Part shown: piece after piece, positions 1 through 8,500 of the stretch
How positions within the stretch are numbered: position 1 is the first letter of the stretch
How the letters are laid out: each line of letters opens with the position of its first letter
DNA from: Massilia sp. erpn
Lineage (GTDB): Bacteria; Pseudomonadota; Gammaproteobacteria; Burkholderiales; Burkholderiaceae_D
Length of the DNA: 64,000 nucleotides
Assembly: GCF_024400215.1 (NCBI RefSeq)
Contig: NZ_CP053748.1
Coordinates: 4,526,001-4,590,000, forward strand
Direction of reading: 5' to 3'
Program-made: the position numbers and the translations under genes
The notes under the pieces: generated by a model
Databases searched by the model: none
Seen by the model: the letters and a program-made list of their open reading frames with translations, nothing else
What the model was told of the DNA's origin: nothing

Positions 1-302
1 GCCGACAGGCGGCCGGCGCTATCGTACTCGAAGGTTTCGGTGGTGATGCCGACGCTGCCGTCGCCGGCGCGTTTGCCGGTGTAGCTGTCCTTGATGCGGT
101 TGCCCAACTGGTCATGAGCCAGCAAATGCCCATTCTTGCCGAGATCCTTGTTGAGATCACCGGTCTTGGCAATGCCGTTGACCAGCAACTGCCGGTTCAT
201 CTGATCGTAGGTGTTGTAGACCGTGAAATCCTGGCCGGTGCCGGCGATCTGGGTGCGCACGCCTTCGCGGTTGCCGTTCAGGTCATAGGCGTAGGTCAGA
301 AT
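1..302 (-). pseudogene. Rhs core (YD-repeat) fragment, partial at window edge
   Basis: The minus strand encodes YD-repeat core sequence beginning LTYAYDLNGNREG and continuing off the window. It matches the core of the orphan rhs at about 3720-4017, but with scattered differences (for example AHDQLG here against AYDQLG there), so it is clearly more diverged than the two near-identical core copies further along. It has no start of its own: it is joined in frame, at about position 302, to the decayed toxin tip at 303-672. I read it as the remains of a further Rhs cassette whose upstream core was deleted. What lies beyond position 1 cannot be judged. Confidence 0.8.
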
Positions 303-672
303 AGCTTTCATCCCTGTCTCATCTGTGTAATGGAACAGAGTCTGGCGCCCTCCTGTATACGCAGTACTTGGCATTCGATCCATGCCGCCAGCAAATTCAG
401 GGGCAATTTTAGCCCCGCTATTTCTGAGCGCCGCTATGCTAGCAGCAGTAGTGCCGACTGCAATTGGCCAGACACTACCCGCCACATCCTCATTGGGAAT
501 ACGGTTGCGACCGATGTATTCGCCAATGATGCCGCTATTGCCCCCTCGATCATTTTCCCAGCGCTGCTTAATGGTTTCAACTACATTGACACCCTTAAGG
601 TAGTCTTGGCGTTTTCAATTGAAAGGTCACGAAGTGGGCCACCAGACGCAACCGGATCAACGCTAAACTCCA
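303..672 (-). pseudogene. Decayed Rhs tip with frameshift and truncated HYD1-type ADP-ribosyltransferase start
   Basis: Read on the minus strand, an ATG at 672 opens MEFSVDPVASGGPLRDLSIE and continues NAKTTL. One base appears to be missing near 598-600, because the sense continues in another frame as KGVNVVETIKQRWENDRGG. The next part (GEYIGRNRIPNEDVAG, then SVWP) closely resembles the pretoxin linker of the orphan rhs at 1400-1570. It then reads TLFHYTDETGMKAI, the opening motif of HYD1-type ADP-ribosyltransferase toxins, and at once runs into Rhs core sequence. The toxin domain is therefore cut after about 13 residues. The frameshift and truncation make this a pseudogene. The family assignment rests on one short motif. 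Confidence 0.65.
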
Positions 673-718
673 TTCCACCAGTGTGAGCGCCCAGTATTCT
701 TTCTGTATTTCCCCTCAA

Positions 719-1012
719 TTATTCAACAACCAATGCCTCCCCATTAAGATTCAATCCAAGAAGGAATTCGATTTCTTCTTGATCATTACAATGAACTTTA
801 ATTTCAATACGCTGGTCTCCGATCACATCAATTTCGTCAATTGGAATAGTCATGCCAAGTCCGGCGCTGAACGGCAAACTCATATTTGAACCAACCGTCA
901 CTTCCCCTGCAACTATCCGGCATGCCAATACGAAAAAAATCTTCTCGCCAACGTTTTTAGTGAAGATGTCTTCGACTTGTATTTTTGAGTGCATTTTTAA
1001 TTGCTCTTTCAT
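719..1012 (-). CDS. Putative immunity protein with EF-Tu domain-2-like sequence
   Basis: A 97-residue acidic protein with no signal peptide or membrane segment. Its ATG overlaps the stop of the upstream orphan rhs as ATGA, which implies translational coupling and is the usual place for the immunity gene matching a toxin tip. The start KIQVEDIFTKNVGEKIFFVL, followed by CRIVAGEVTVG, recalls the beta-barrel domain 2 of translation factors, where EF-Tu has an EDVF segment, then a GRxExG turn and IKVG. A short C-terminal stretch around NDQEEIEFLLGL follows. The immunity role is inferred from position and size. The translation-factor resemblance is seen by eye only and no partner is known. Local base composition is AT-richer than the neighbouring core. 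Confidence 0.6.
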   Translation of the reverse strand: MKEQLKMHSKIQVEDIFTKNVGEKIFFVLACRIVAGEVTVGSNMSLPFSAGLGMTIPIDEIDVIGDQRIEIKVHCNDQEEIEFLLGLNLNGEALVVE

Positions 1013-4000
1013 GGTTGACCTGGTTTTCTTGGGGTAAGCGTGATGGACTGGGTTTTGTTCGGAGCGTTGTTAATGAATTTTGCGCCACTGATACGCTGAC
1101 CCTGAATTGTCACAGTTGAAAATCCAACATTCCCAAGATCATCCACCAATGACTGAAATAATGATTTTACTTCTCTAAAGCCAAGCTTTAGATTAGGCTG
1201 ATTTTTAGGGAAAACATGAACTTCATTGATCAACAACGATGCCGCGTCCTCATCAACTCTATATGACTTTGATTTTATTTCAATAGGACCTTTAGAACTC
1301 TCGACTTCACGATAAAACGACCAGTCCTTTTTTCCGCCCGAGAGAACGAAATCCAATTCTTCAGGATCGTTTATTAAATTTCGCGTTCTAGGAGAAGTTG
1401 ACGTATTTGCCCCAGTGTTTCTAAGTGCAACTATACCGGCAGCAGTGCCGATAGCCGCTGGCCAAACGTTACCCGCTACATCCTCATTCGAAATACGGTT
1501 GCGGCCGGTGTATTCGCCAAGAAGCCCACCATTTCCCCTATCATTTTCCCAGCGTTGCTTAATGGCGTCAAATGCACCTTGGCTGGGAGTCGGTTGATAG
1601 AAATATCTTCCGTCGCCACCGGTCACGACTGTTTCCCCAAGGCGTCGAGCCATATCTGCATCACTGCTTGAGTATACGACGCCTCTGGCGCCTACCACCC
1701 CATAAAGCTTGGCAACGCTGTCGACAACGTCTTGTCGCGGTAAGCCATCGCTGATTTGATTATTCGCCCAGGCCCATGTTTGTGGGAATTTTTTCTGCAA
1801 AACTTCCTGCATTCGAAGATAGCCTGGCGTGAATGCAGTCTGGTTTTCGCCTACTGCTGCTGATCCTCTGCCTTCCGTCGCACGGAGCGTTTTGTCCAGG
1901 AAGTCGATCTCTTCCTTAGTCAACCGTTTGCCACTGCCTCCGCCACCGCCGCCGGTGCTGGCGATGAGGAATGGTTCCTCGTCGGGAGTCAACAACCTGT
2001 TGATCTCAGTCTTGGCCACGTAATCGGGGTTCGCCTGTTTCCACTTTTGCCACCATTCCGGTCCGCGATCAATGGACTCAGAGAAGCTCTTCGCCGGTGC
2101 TGCGGAAAAAAGCCCCATAGTTTCAGCGAGTTCATTTCCCAGCGCATTGCCAAACGCATCCGTCGCAATGCGCGCCACATCAATCTTGCCGCCGTGGGCA
2201 ATGGCAACGGTCGTACCTGCAACAAAGCCGACGGTGGTCGCTTGCGCTAGCTTATTGTCGGCCATTAGCTTGGCGAGGAAGTTATCGCCCCCCAGCACCT
2301 GGCCCATCGCTTGGCCTGCTCCCGCGCCCGTTGCCGAAGCAGCCACGCCGCGCCAGTCGAAGCTTGGCTGCAAACCGGTGAGTTTATTGACGCCTTGCGC
2401 TGCCACGTTCGATAGCACGGCGCGGGCAACAGCATTGCCTTTGAACATCTCCGCCATGCTGCCCGCTTGGGCTGTCGTGGCCATACTCGCCACGCCGGCC
2501 GAGATGCCGCCGCCAATGGCTGCCGTGGCGACACCGCGCCAATTGAAGCTGTCCTGGATGCCGGCGGCCATGCCGAAAGCTTGGCTGGCGACCGAACCCA
2601 TGGCGCCGCCGATGGCGCCGGCCAGCATGGCGCCAGACGCGCCGACCAAGGCGCTTCCACCTGTCATGACGCCAACGCCGGCAGTGAAGGTGGCCGCCAT
2701 GCTGCCGCCAATGGTAGCGCCGCTGCTGGCGAGCAGGCTTGCCGCCGCGCCGGCGGTATAGATCGTCACCACCACGGCTACCACGATCATGATCACCTGC
2801 CCAATGACGCCGCAACCGCCTTTCTTCGGCGGCTTCGGCGGTGCCATGGTGGGCGCCGTGTTGCCGAGCTGTTCGCTAGCGTCGTAGGGCTTGAAGCTCC
2901 CGCTGTCGTTGTAGACGCTGTTGCTGCGGGTTGGAACACGCAGGGCGTCGCCGGCCTTGAGCTTGGCGCTGCGGTCGAGGTTGTTGGCGTCGCCGATCAG
3001 GTACCACAGGTTGCGCTCGCCCCACAGCGCTTGCGCAATGCCTTCCAGTGTTTCGTTGTCGCCGACGACCCTGTACATCGCTGGCGGCGCGGTGAGGGCG
3101 GTGGCGGTGGCCGTTTCATAGGTCGAGCCCATGATGTTGTCGAGGCTCTTGTCTTCCTCGCCCAGCACCTGGCCGTTGACGATCAGGTTGAAGGCGGCTT
3201 TGCCATCGATGGTTTTGGCTTGCACATGGCCGTCGGCATCGTAGAAGAACTGGCTGACCTTGCCTTCGGGCGTGACCGAACTGATGCGGCGGCCGTAGGT
3301 GTCGAGCGTACTGCTGGTCATCGTGAGTTTGCCGTGCTGATCGAGCTGGGTCGACACCTCCTTCGGCCCATCGAGCCAGTCGTAGTTGATGGTGTAGTAG
3401 CCTTTGTCGCCTTCCTGCGGGAATTCGGTCACCACGACATAGCCGCGCAGATTGCCCATGGCGTCGTAGCCGCCCAGCGGTTTCCCCGGATCCTGGACGT
3501 AGAAGATGTCCAGGTCGGGGCGGTTCCAGTAGCGGTCGTTCTGGCGGATCACATGGCCGCCGATGTCGTAGGCGTAGGAGCGGGTTTGCAGGTCGAGGCC
3601 GAGATTGTTGATGGCCGTCCGCCATTTCAGGATCGGCTGGTCGATCATGCCGGAGCGCGACACGCGGCCGACGGCATCGTAATCGCGCCGGTCGATCAGG
3701 TGACCATCGCGGTTGACGGCCGACAGGCGGCCGGCGCTATCGTACTCGAAGGTTTCGGTGGTGATGCCGACGCTGCCGTCGCTGGCGCGTTTGCCGGTGT
3801 AGCTGTCCTTGATGCGGTTGCCCAACTGGTCATAGGCCAGCAAGTGGCCATTCTTGCCGAGGTCCTTGTTGATGTCGCCGGTGTTGGCAATGCCGTTGAC
3901 CAGCAACTGCCGGTTCATCTTGTCGTAGGTGTTGTAGACCGTGAAATCCTGGCCGGTGCCGGCGATCTGGGTACGCACGCCTTCGCGGTTGCCGTTCAGG

Positions 4001-4692
4001 TCGTAGGCGTAGGTCAGGGTGTACAGATCGTCCTTGACGGTGCGCAGACGGTTGTACATATCGTAGGTCATGACGTTGTTCTGCAGCCGCTCCGGGCGGC
4101 GCGGTGCATCGGCGGCGTAGCTTTGCTTCTCGCTCAGGCGGTTGCCGACCACGTCATAGGTATACGCCGTCGTCATCTTGGCGATGTCGTCGTAGACTTC
4201 GACCAGGCGGCCATTTTCATAGCGGTAGGTGGTGCTGCCGTCGGCGCCGTTGGTGCGCTTGAGCTGCATCGACAGCTTGCGGCCCGCGCCGTCGTAGGCA
4301 TAACTGGTGGTGTTGCCGCCCAGGTCGGTGTAGCTCTTGATGGCGCCGTAGTTCTCCACCGTCCAGCGCATGGTCATGCCATTGGCATCGAGGCTGGCGC
4401 GCTTGTTGTGCATGCCGTCGTAGCGGGTAACGAGACGGTACAGGCCCGCCGTCATGGTGGCGACAGCATTGTTTTCCAGGTCGTACTCGGTGGTGGAGGT
4501 GACGCCGGCGGCATCGGTGCTGCTGACTTTGCGGCCCAGCTCGTCGTATTCGAAGCTTTCCGTCAGCTGGCGGTCCTCGTTGATATGGAGGTCGTTGTTC
4601 CGATCGCCATCCTTGATCCAGGAGGTCAGCCATACCACCCGCAGTTTGCGATCACCGTCGCTGTTCTGGTCGGCCACGCCCAGCAATGGCAT
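1009..4692 (-). CDS. Orphan (5'-truncated) Rhs protein with unknown C-terminal toxin
   Basis: A 1227-residue Rhs protein corresponding only to the last quarter of the giant Rhs at 5503-21537. Residues about 10-500 are YD repeats. Residues about 537-587 are LysM-like (ETLEGIAQALWGERNLWYLI). Residues about 625-740 are a Gly/Ala-rich hydrophobic stretch. After ARIATDAFGNALG the sequence is unique: a pretoxin linker (GEYTGRNRISNEDVAG) and a tip of roughly 110 residues ending in SITLTPRKPGQP that I do not recognise. The N-terminus starts abruptly, an in-frame TAG lies just upstream of the ATG, and neither the giant N-terminal region nor the conserved promoter element is present. It is probably a silent donor cassette. 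It could be expressed after recombination into the full-length gene. Confidence 0.75.
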   Translation of the reverse strand: MPLLGVADQNSDGDRKLRVVWLTSWIKDGDRNNDLHINEDRQLTESFEYDELGRKVSSTDAAGVTSTTEYDLENNAVATMTAGLYRLVTRYDGMHNKRASLDANGMTMRWTVENYGAIKSYTDLGGNTTSYAYDGAGRKLSMQLKRTNGADGSTTYRYENGRLVEVYDDIAKMTTAYTYDVVGNRLSEKQSYAADAPRRPERLQNNVMTYDMYNRLRTVKDDLYTLTYAYDLNGNREGVRTQIAGTGQDFTVYNTYDKMNRQLLVNGIANTGDINKDLGKNGHLLAYDQLGNRIKDSYTGKRASDGSVGITTETFEYDSAGRLSAVNRDGHLIDRRDYDAVGRVSRSGMIDQPILKWRTAINNLGLDLQTRSYAYDIGGHVIRQNDRYWNRPDLDIFYVQDPGKPLGGYDAMGNLRGYVVVTEFPQEGDKGYYTINYDWLDGPKEVSTQLDQHGKLTMTSSTLDTYGRRISSVTPEGKVSQFFYDADGHVQAKTIDGKAAFNLIVNGQVLGEEDKSLDNIMGSTYETATATALTAPPAMYRVVGDNETLEGIAQALWGERNLWYLIGDANNLDRSAKLKAGDALRVPTRSNSVYNDSGSFKPYDASEQLGNTAPTMAPPKPPKKGGCGVIGQVIMIVVAVVVTIYTAGAAASLLASSGATIGGSMAATFTAGVGVMTGGSALVGASGAMLAGAIGGAMGSVASQAFGMAAGIQDSFNWRGVATAAIGGGISAGVASMATTAQAGSMAEMFKGNAVARAVLSNVAAQGVNKLTGLQPSFDWRGVAASATGAGAGQAMGQVLGGDNFLAKLMADNKLAQATTVGFVAGTTVAIAHGGKIDVARIATDAFGNALGNELAETMGLFSAAPAKSFSESIDRGPEWWQKWKQANPDYVAKTEINRLLTPDEEPFLIASTGGGGGGSGKRLTKEEIDFLDKTLRATEGRGSAAVGENQTAFTPGYLRMQEVLQKKFPQTWAWANNQISDGLPRQDVVDSVAKLYGVVGARGVVYSSSDADMARRLGETVVTGGDGRYFYQPTPSQGAFDAIKQRWENDRGNGGLLGEYTGRNRISNEDVAGNVWPAAIGTAAGIVALRNTGANTSTSPRTRNLINDPEELDFVLSGGKKDWSFYREVESSKGPIEIKSKSYRVDEDAASLLINEVHVFPKNQPNLKLGFREVKSLFQSLVDDLGNVGFSTVTIQGQRISGAKFINNAPNKTQSITLTPRKPGQP
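2767..4572 (-). repeat. Core direct repeat, copy A (1.8 kb)
   Basis: This stretch is almost identical to 7282-9087 at a constant offset of 4515 bases. I found only about a dozen differences, clustered at the two ends (for example near 2899, 3070, 3150, 4288, 4467 and 4540). Roughly 3155-4280 shows none in the parts I compared. It spans the second YD block, LysM and the first part of the hydrophobic segment, and stops where the tips diverge. This is the expected substrate for homologous exchange of toxin tips between the orphan and the intact rhs. Confidence 0.9.
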
Positions 4693-4710
4693 GCCGCCAC
4701 CCTAGGGACG

Positions 4711-4818
4711 ATGCCGGAGTGGCAGCAGTAGTTGGAGGCGATCGTTCAACTGCCGAAGACGCAGCCGCGCTTTGTGACACAGATGCTCGATACCGTGCTG
4801 GCGCAGTCGGGTCAGTGA
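4711..4818 (+). pseudogene. Remnant of a small C-terminal protein fragment (possibly an XRE-type regulator)
   Basis: The plus strand reads MPEWQQ, an in-frame TAG at 4729-4731, then LEAIVQLPKTQPRFVTQMLD and TVLAQSGQ before a TGA. The TAG probably replaced a CAG. The LPKxQxxFVxQMLDTVL pattern resembles the C-terminal end of some XRE-type helix-turn-helix regulators, but that is from memory and weak. No N-terminal part is present. The fragment lies between the truncated end of the orphan rhs and the immunity gene of the next rhs, so it marks a recombination or insertion boundary. Confidence 0.35.
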
Positions 4819-4841
4819 CTGCTCTTAGCCGCAAAAAATGA

Positions 4842-4888
4842 AGCCGTACCCATCACCAGCGCGAACAGCAGGTTGGGGACGGCTTTTT
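4842..4888. terminator. Probable bidirectional rho-independent terminator
   Basis: An inverted repeat AGCCGT (4842-4847) / ACGGCT (4879-4884) can be extended by a CCC/GGG pairing across one mismatch. It is preceded by an A-run and followed by a run of five T. It lies downstream of the SUKH immunity gene on the minus strand and of the plus-strand fragment at 4711-4818. The loop is long, which lowers confidence. Confidence 0.5.
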
Positions 4889-4969
4889 ATAACTTGAGAA
4901 TTAGCGTCTGAGTAAGCACGAATATAGGTAATCGAGAGCGTGTCCGGTTGCAGGAGCAGACCGGTACGT

Positions 4970-5503
4970 CTAGTTATTGTCAGCTCCTAAGCCTTTGAAA
5001 TACTCAATCTCCTCTCGATTGTAATCAACCATTGCGAGAAAGAATTCACCAAAATTCGGAAATTTGGCAACCATCCCACCAGAGAACCAAACAACGGCCC
5101 CAGGTGTTTCAGAGCCTGGCTTAGCCATTGCGAAAATATCTTTATCTTGCGACGTTGCCGCTATGGGAAATAGCTCCTGCCGTTGAAAACCAGATTCACT
5201 AATCGCTGCATCATCGATAGCGTTGAGAATAGAGGCCGCATATTGAGCCTTTCCATTCCCAGCTAGATCGCTCGTTCCGAACAAATCTACCGTTTGATAG
5301 AACCCATTCCAGCCATCTGCTAGCTGCAGGAAATCACTATACCCCGGGTCAATTTTGAAGCCGAGTGCATTTTCCGTTTGTACAATTTTTTCGTAATCCG
5401 CTGCCATATTTGGCAAATGGTGCGGCCATAATCCTGATGCATCTATCGCAGCAAGGGCTTGCTTAACGTAGACAAGTTTAACGATTTCATCTTTCCAGTT
5501 CAT
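4970..5503 (-). CDS. SUKH (SMI1/KNR4) family immunity protein
   Basis: A cytoplasmic protein of 177 residues starting MNWKDEIVKL. SUKH features are visible: a helical N-terminus, ALGFKIDPGYSDFLQLADGW around residues 50-70, and a late FPNFGEFFLAMVDYNREEIE. SUKH proteins commonly neutralise nuclease-type toxins of polymorphic systems. The ATG at 5503 overlaps the TAA stop of the giant rhs upstream (TAATG), which decides the start over an alternative nine codons earlier inside the rhs tip. Coupled translation fits a toxin-immunity pair with the HxxD-type tip of that gene. The gene is AT-richer than the rhs core, as usual for recently exchanged tips. Confidence 0.85.
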   Translation of the reverse strand: MNWKDEIVKLVYVKQALAAIDASGLWPHHLPNMAADYEKIVQTENALGFKIDPGYSDFLQLADGWNGFYQTVDLFGTSDLAGNGKAQYAASILNAIDDAAISESGFQRQELFPIAATSQDKDIFAMAKPGSETPGAVVWFSGGMVAKFPNFGEFFLAMVDYNREEIEYFKGLGADNN

Positions 5504-8500
5504 TACGGCGTCCCATACAAAAATACCCAAGGTTTATATCCGATCGAATACCCACGCGCCTGCCCACCAAGGCTTGCATTGACCACCGGATCAAGAGGAA
5601 GCCATGAGTATGGAGTAGGCGTTCCATTCCAAGTCGTATCAGGAACATGTCCGGCTTGTTGAGCGCCGTATGGCGTTCCAGCATTAGCCGCACGCTGTCT
5701 TTCCAACGCAGCAGTGCGCGAGGACTGCTGCGTTAGTTTACCAGTAGTCGACACGCGACCTGTTGGCGACAGCGCGTCAGCAAGCAATGCATCGTTGCTG
5801 CCAGCAATATATGTCTGAACTTGACCAACTTGCGCTGCGGTAGCATTTGGCGGCGCCTTAAACCATACAGGACCTGTATTTTCTGGATGCGGTCCGACAA
5901 AATTGGTTCGGAATGTTATATCTGGACTTGCGGCATTTGGCCGAATAGCTGGAGCTGAGTACGTTGCGCGGGATATGGCATAGCTGGACACCATGGCCCT
6001 TGTCGTCTGCGTATATGCATACGTGCTTGCGGCTGTTGGTGACAAAGTGAACATTCCGGAAGCAAATTCCGAGATTTGTGGTGATGCACCTGTGACAGCT
6101 TCAATGCCTTGTCCGATGAGTGTGCGGGTGGATTGTCCAGTTAAAAATGTTTGCAGGCCGGCGCTGGCTTGATCTGCGCTGGCGGTTGCTCCAATATATC
6201 CTGCTCCGGAAAGGAACAAACTAGCTCCCCCACTCAAAGGTGCGCCAACGGCACCTGCTGCGATGGCAGCACCACTAGCAAAGCCGCCTGCGAGGCCACC
6301 CGCGAGCTGAACGAGTCCCATAGCTCGTGTACCGATATTCCATGAATCCATCGCTTCAGCTAGGCTACCTTCCGAAGCTATTGTTTGTCCCAATAGCGAT
6401 TCATTCATCTTCGGAGTCATCGTAAACACAACTCTCATCACTCCGTCTTCAGAGCGGGTAACGGGCTCGGTGATCGTGAGACCCCACTGATTATTCTCGC
6501 CTTTTGCCTCTTGATTGATCCGTGCCATTTCTGCTGTGCGAAGACGTGTAATAGATCTTGAGTCCGCATTTAAATCAGCAAACCGCTCACCATTTTGCAG
6601 AAAGTCATCTTTCGTTTCATCAACGCGCTTGTCCATCCAAGCTAGTTTCGCTGATTGAGCAGAGCTAGCTTGCATGGACTCGGCCAAGTTTCTGCCCAGC
6701 GCATTGCCAAACGCATCGGTTGCAATGGTCACCACATCAATCTTACCGCCGCGCGCCAGCGCGGTGGCCGTGCCGGAAATGAAGCCCACGGCCGAGCGCT
6801 GCGCCAGCTCGTTACCAGCAGTGATCTTGGCGAGCAGGTTGTCACCTTGGAGCGCACCGGCGGCAACGCTGCCAGCCGCGGCACCTACGCCAGAGGCGGC
6901 GACGCTGCGCCAATTAAAGCCTTTTTGCAGGCCCGTGATATTGGCAATGCCTTGACTCATGGTATTGGTCAGCACGGCACGCGCGGCGGCTCCCTGCCAG
7001 CCCTGGTCGCTGAAGATGCCACCTAGCATGCCCTCACCAACGGCAAGGCCGACGCCTTTTGTCATGCCGGCGCTAAGGGCGGAAAGGCCGACAGCTTTCC
7101 AACTGAAATCATCCTGCGCGCCGATGGCCATGCCGACGGCTTGACTGGCGATGGAGCCGGCGGCAGCACTCAGGGCTGCACCACCAACCACGGTCATGGC
7201 AGCGGCGGCTGTGCCGGTCACGCCCATGGCGCTGACAGCCGCACCCATCAGATTGGCTGCTGCGCCGGCGGTGAGCCAGGTCACCACCACCGCCACCACG
7301 ACCATGATCACCTGCCCAATGACGCCGCAACCACCTTTCTTCGGCGGCTTCGGCGGCGCCATGGTCGGTGCCGTGTTGCCGAGCTGTTCGCTAGCATCGT
7401 AGGGCTTGAAGCTGTCGCTGTCGTTGTAGACGCTGTTGCTGCGCGTTGGAACGCGCAGGGCGTCGCCGGCCTTGAGCTTGGCGCTGCGGTCGAGGTTGTT
7501 GGCGTCGCCGATCAGGTACCACAGGTTGCGCTCGCCCCACAGCGCTTGCGCAATGCCTTCCAGTGTTTCGTTGTCGCCGACGACCCGGTACATGGCCGGC
7601 GGCGCGGTGAGGGCGGTGGCGGTGGCCGTCTCATAGGTCGAGCCCATGACGTTGTCGAGGCTCTTGTCTTCCTCGCCCAGCACCTGGCCGTTGACGATCA
7701 GGTTGAAGGCGGCTTTGCCATCGATGGTTTTGGCTTGCACATGGCCGTCGGCATCGTAGAAGAACTGGCTGACCTTGCCTTCGGGCGTGACCGAACTGAT
7801 GCGGCGGCCGTAGGTGTCGAGCGTACTGCTGGTCATCGTGAGTTTGCCGTGCTGATCGAGCTGGGTCGACACCTCCTTCGGCCCATCGAGCCAGTCGTAG
7901 TTGATGGTGTAGTAGCCTTTGTCGCCTTCCTGCGGGAATTCGGTCACCACGACATAGCCGCGCAGATTGCCCATGGCGTCGTAGCCGCCCAGCGGTTTCC
8001 CCGGATCCTGGACGTAGAAGATGTCCAGGTCGGGGCGGTTCCAGTAGCGGTCGTTCTGGCGGATCACATGGCCGCCGATGTCGTAGGCGTAGGAGCGGGT
8101 TTGCAGGTCGAGGCCGAGATTGTTGATGGCCGTCCGCCATTTCAGGATCGGCTGGTCGATCATGCCGGAGCGCGACACGCGGCCGACGGCATCGTAATCG
8201 CGCCGGTCGATCAGGTGACCATCGCGGTTGACGGCCGACAGGCGGCCGGCGCTATCGTACTCGAAGGTTTCGGTGGTGATGCCGACGCTGCCGTCGCTGG
8301 CGCGTTTGCCGGTGTAGCTGTCCTTGATGCGGTTGCCCAACTGGTCATAGGCCAGCAAGTGGCCATTCTTGCCGAGGTCCTTGTTGATGTCGCCGGTGTT
8401 GGCAATGCCGTTGACCAGCAACTGCCGGTTCATCTTGTCGTAGGTGTTGTAGACCGTGAAATCCTGGCCGGTGCCGGCGATCTGGGTACGCACGCCTTCG

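Noticed and set aside
2467..4731. Plus-strand open frame of 754 codons opposite the orphan rhs, with similar ones opposite the second giant rhs
   Set aside because: The same low-complexity composition arises from the antisense of repeated Tyr-Asp codons; the copies match simply because the sense strands do.
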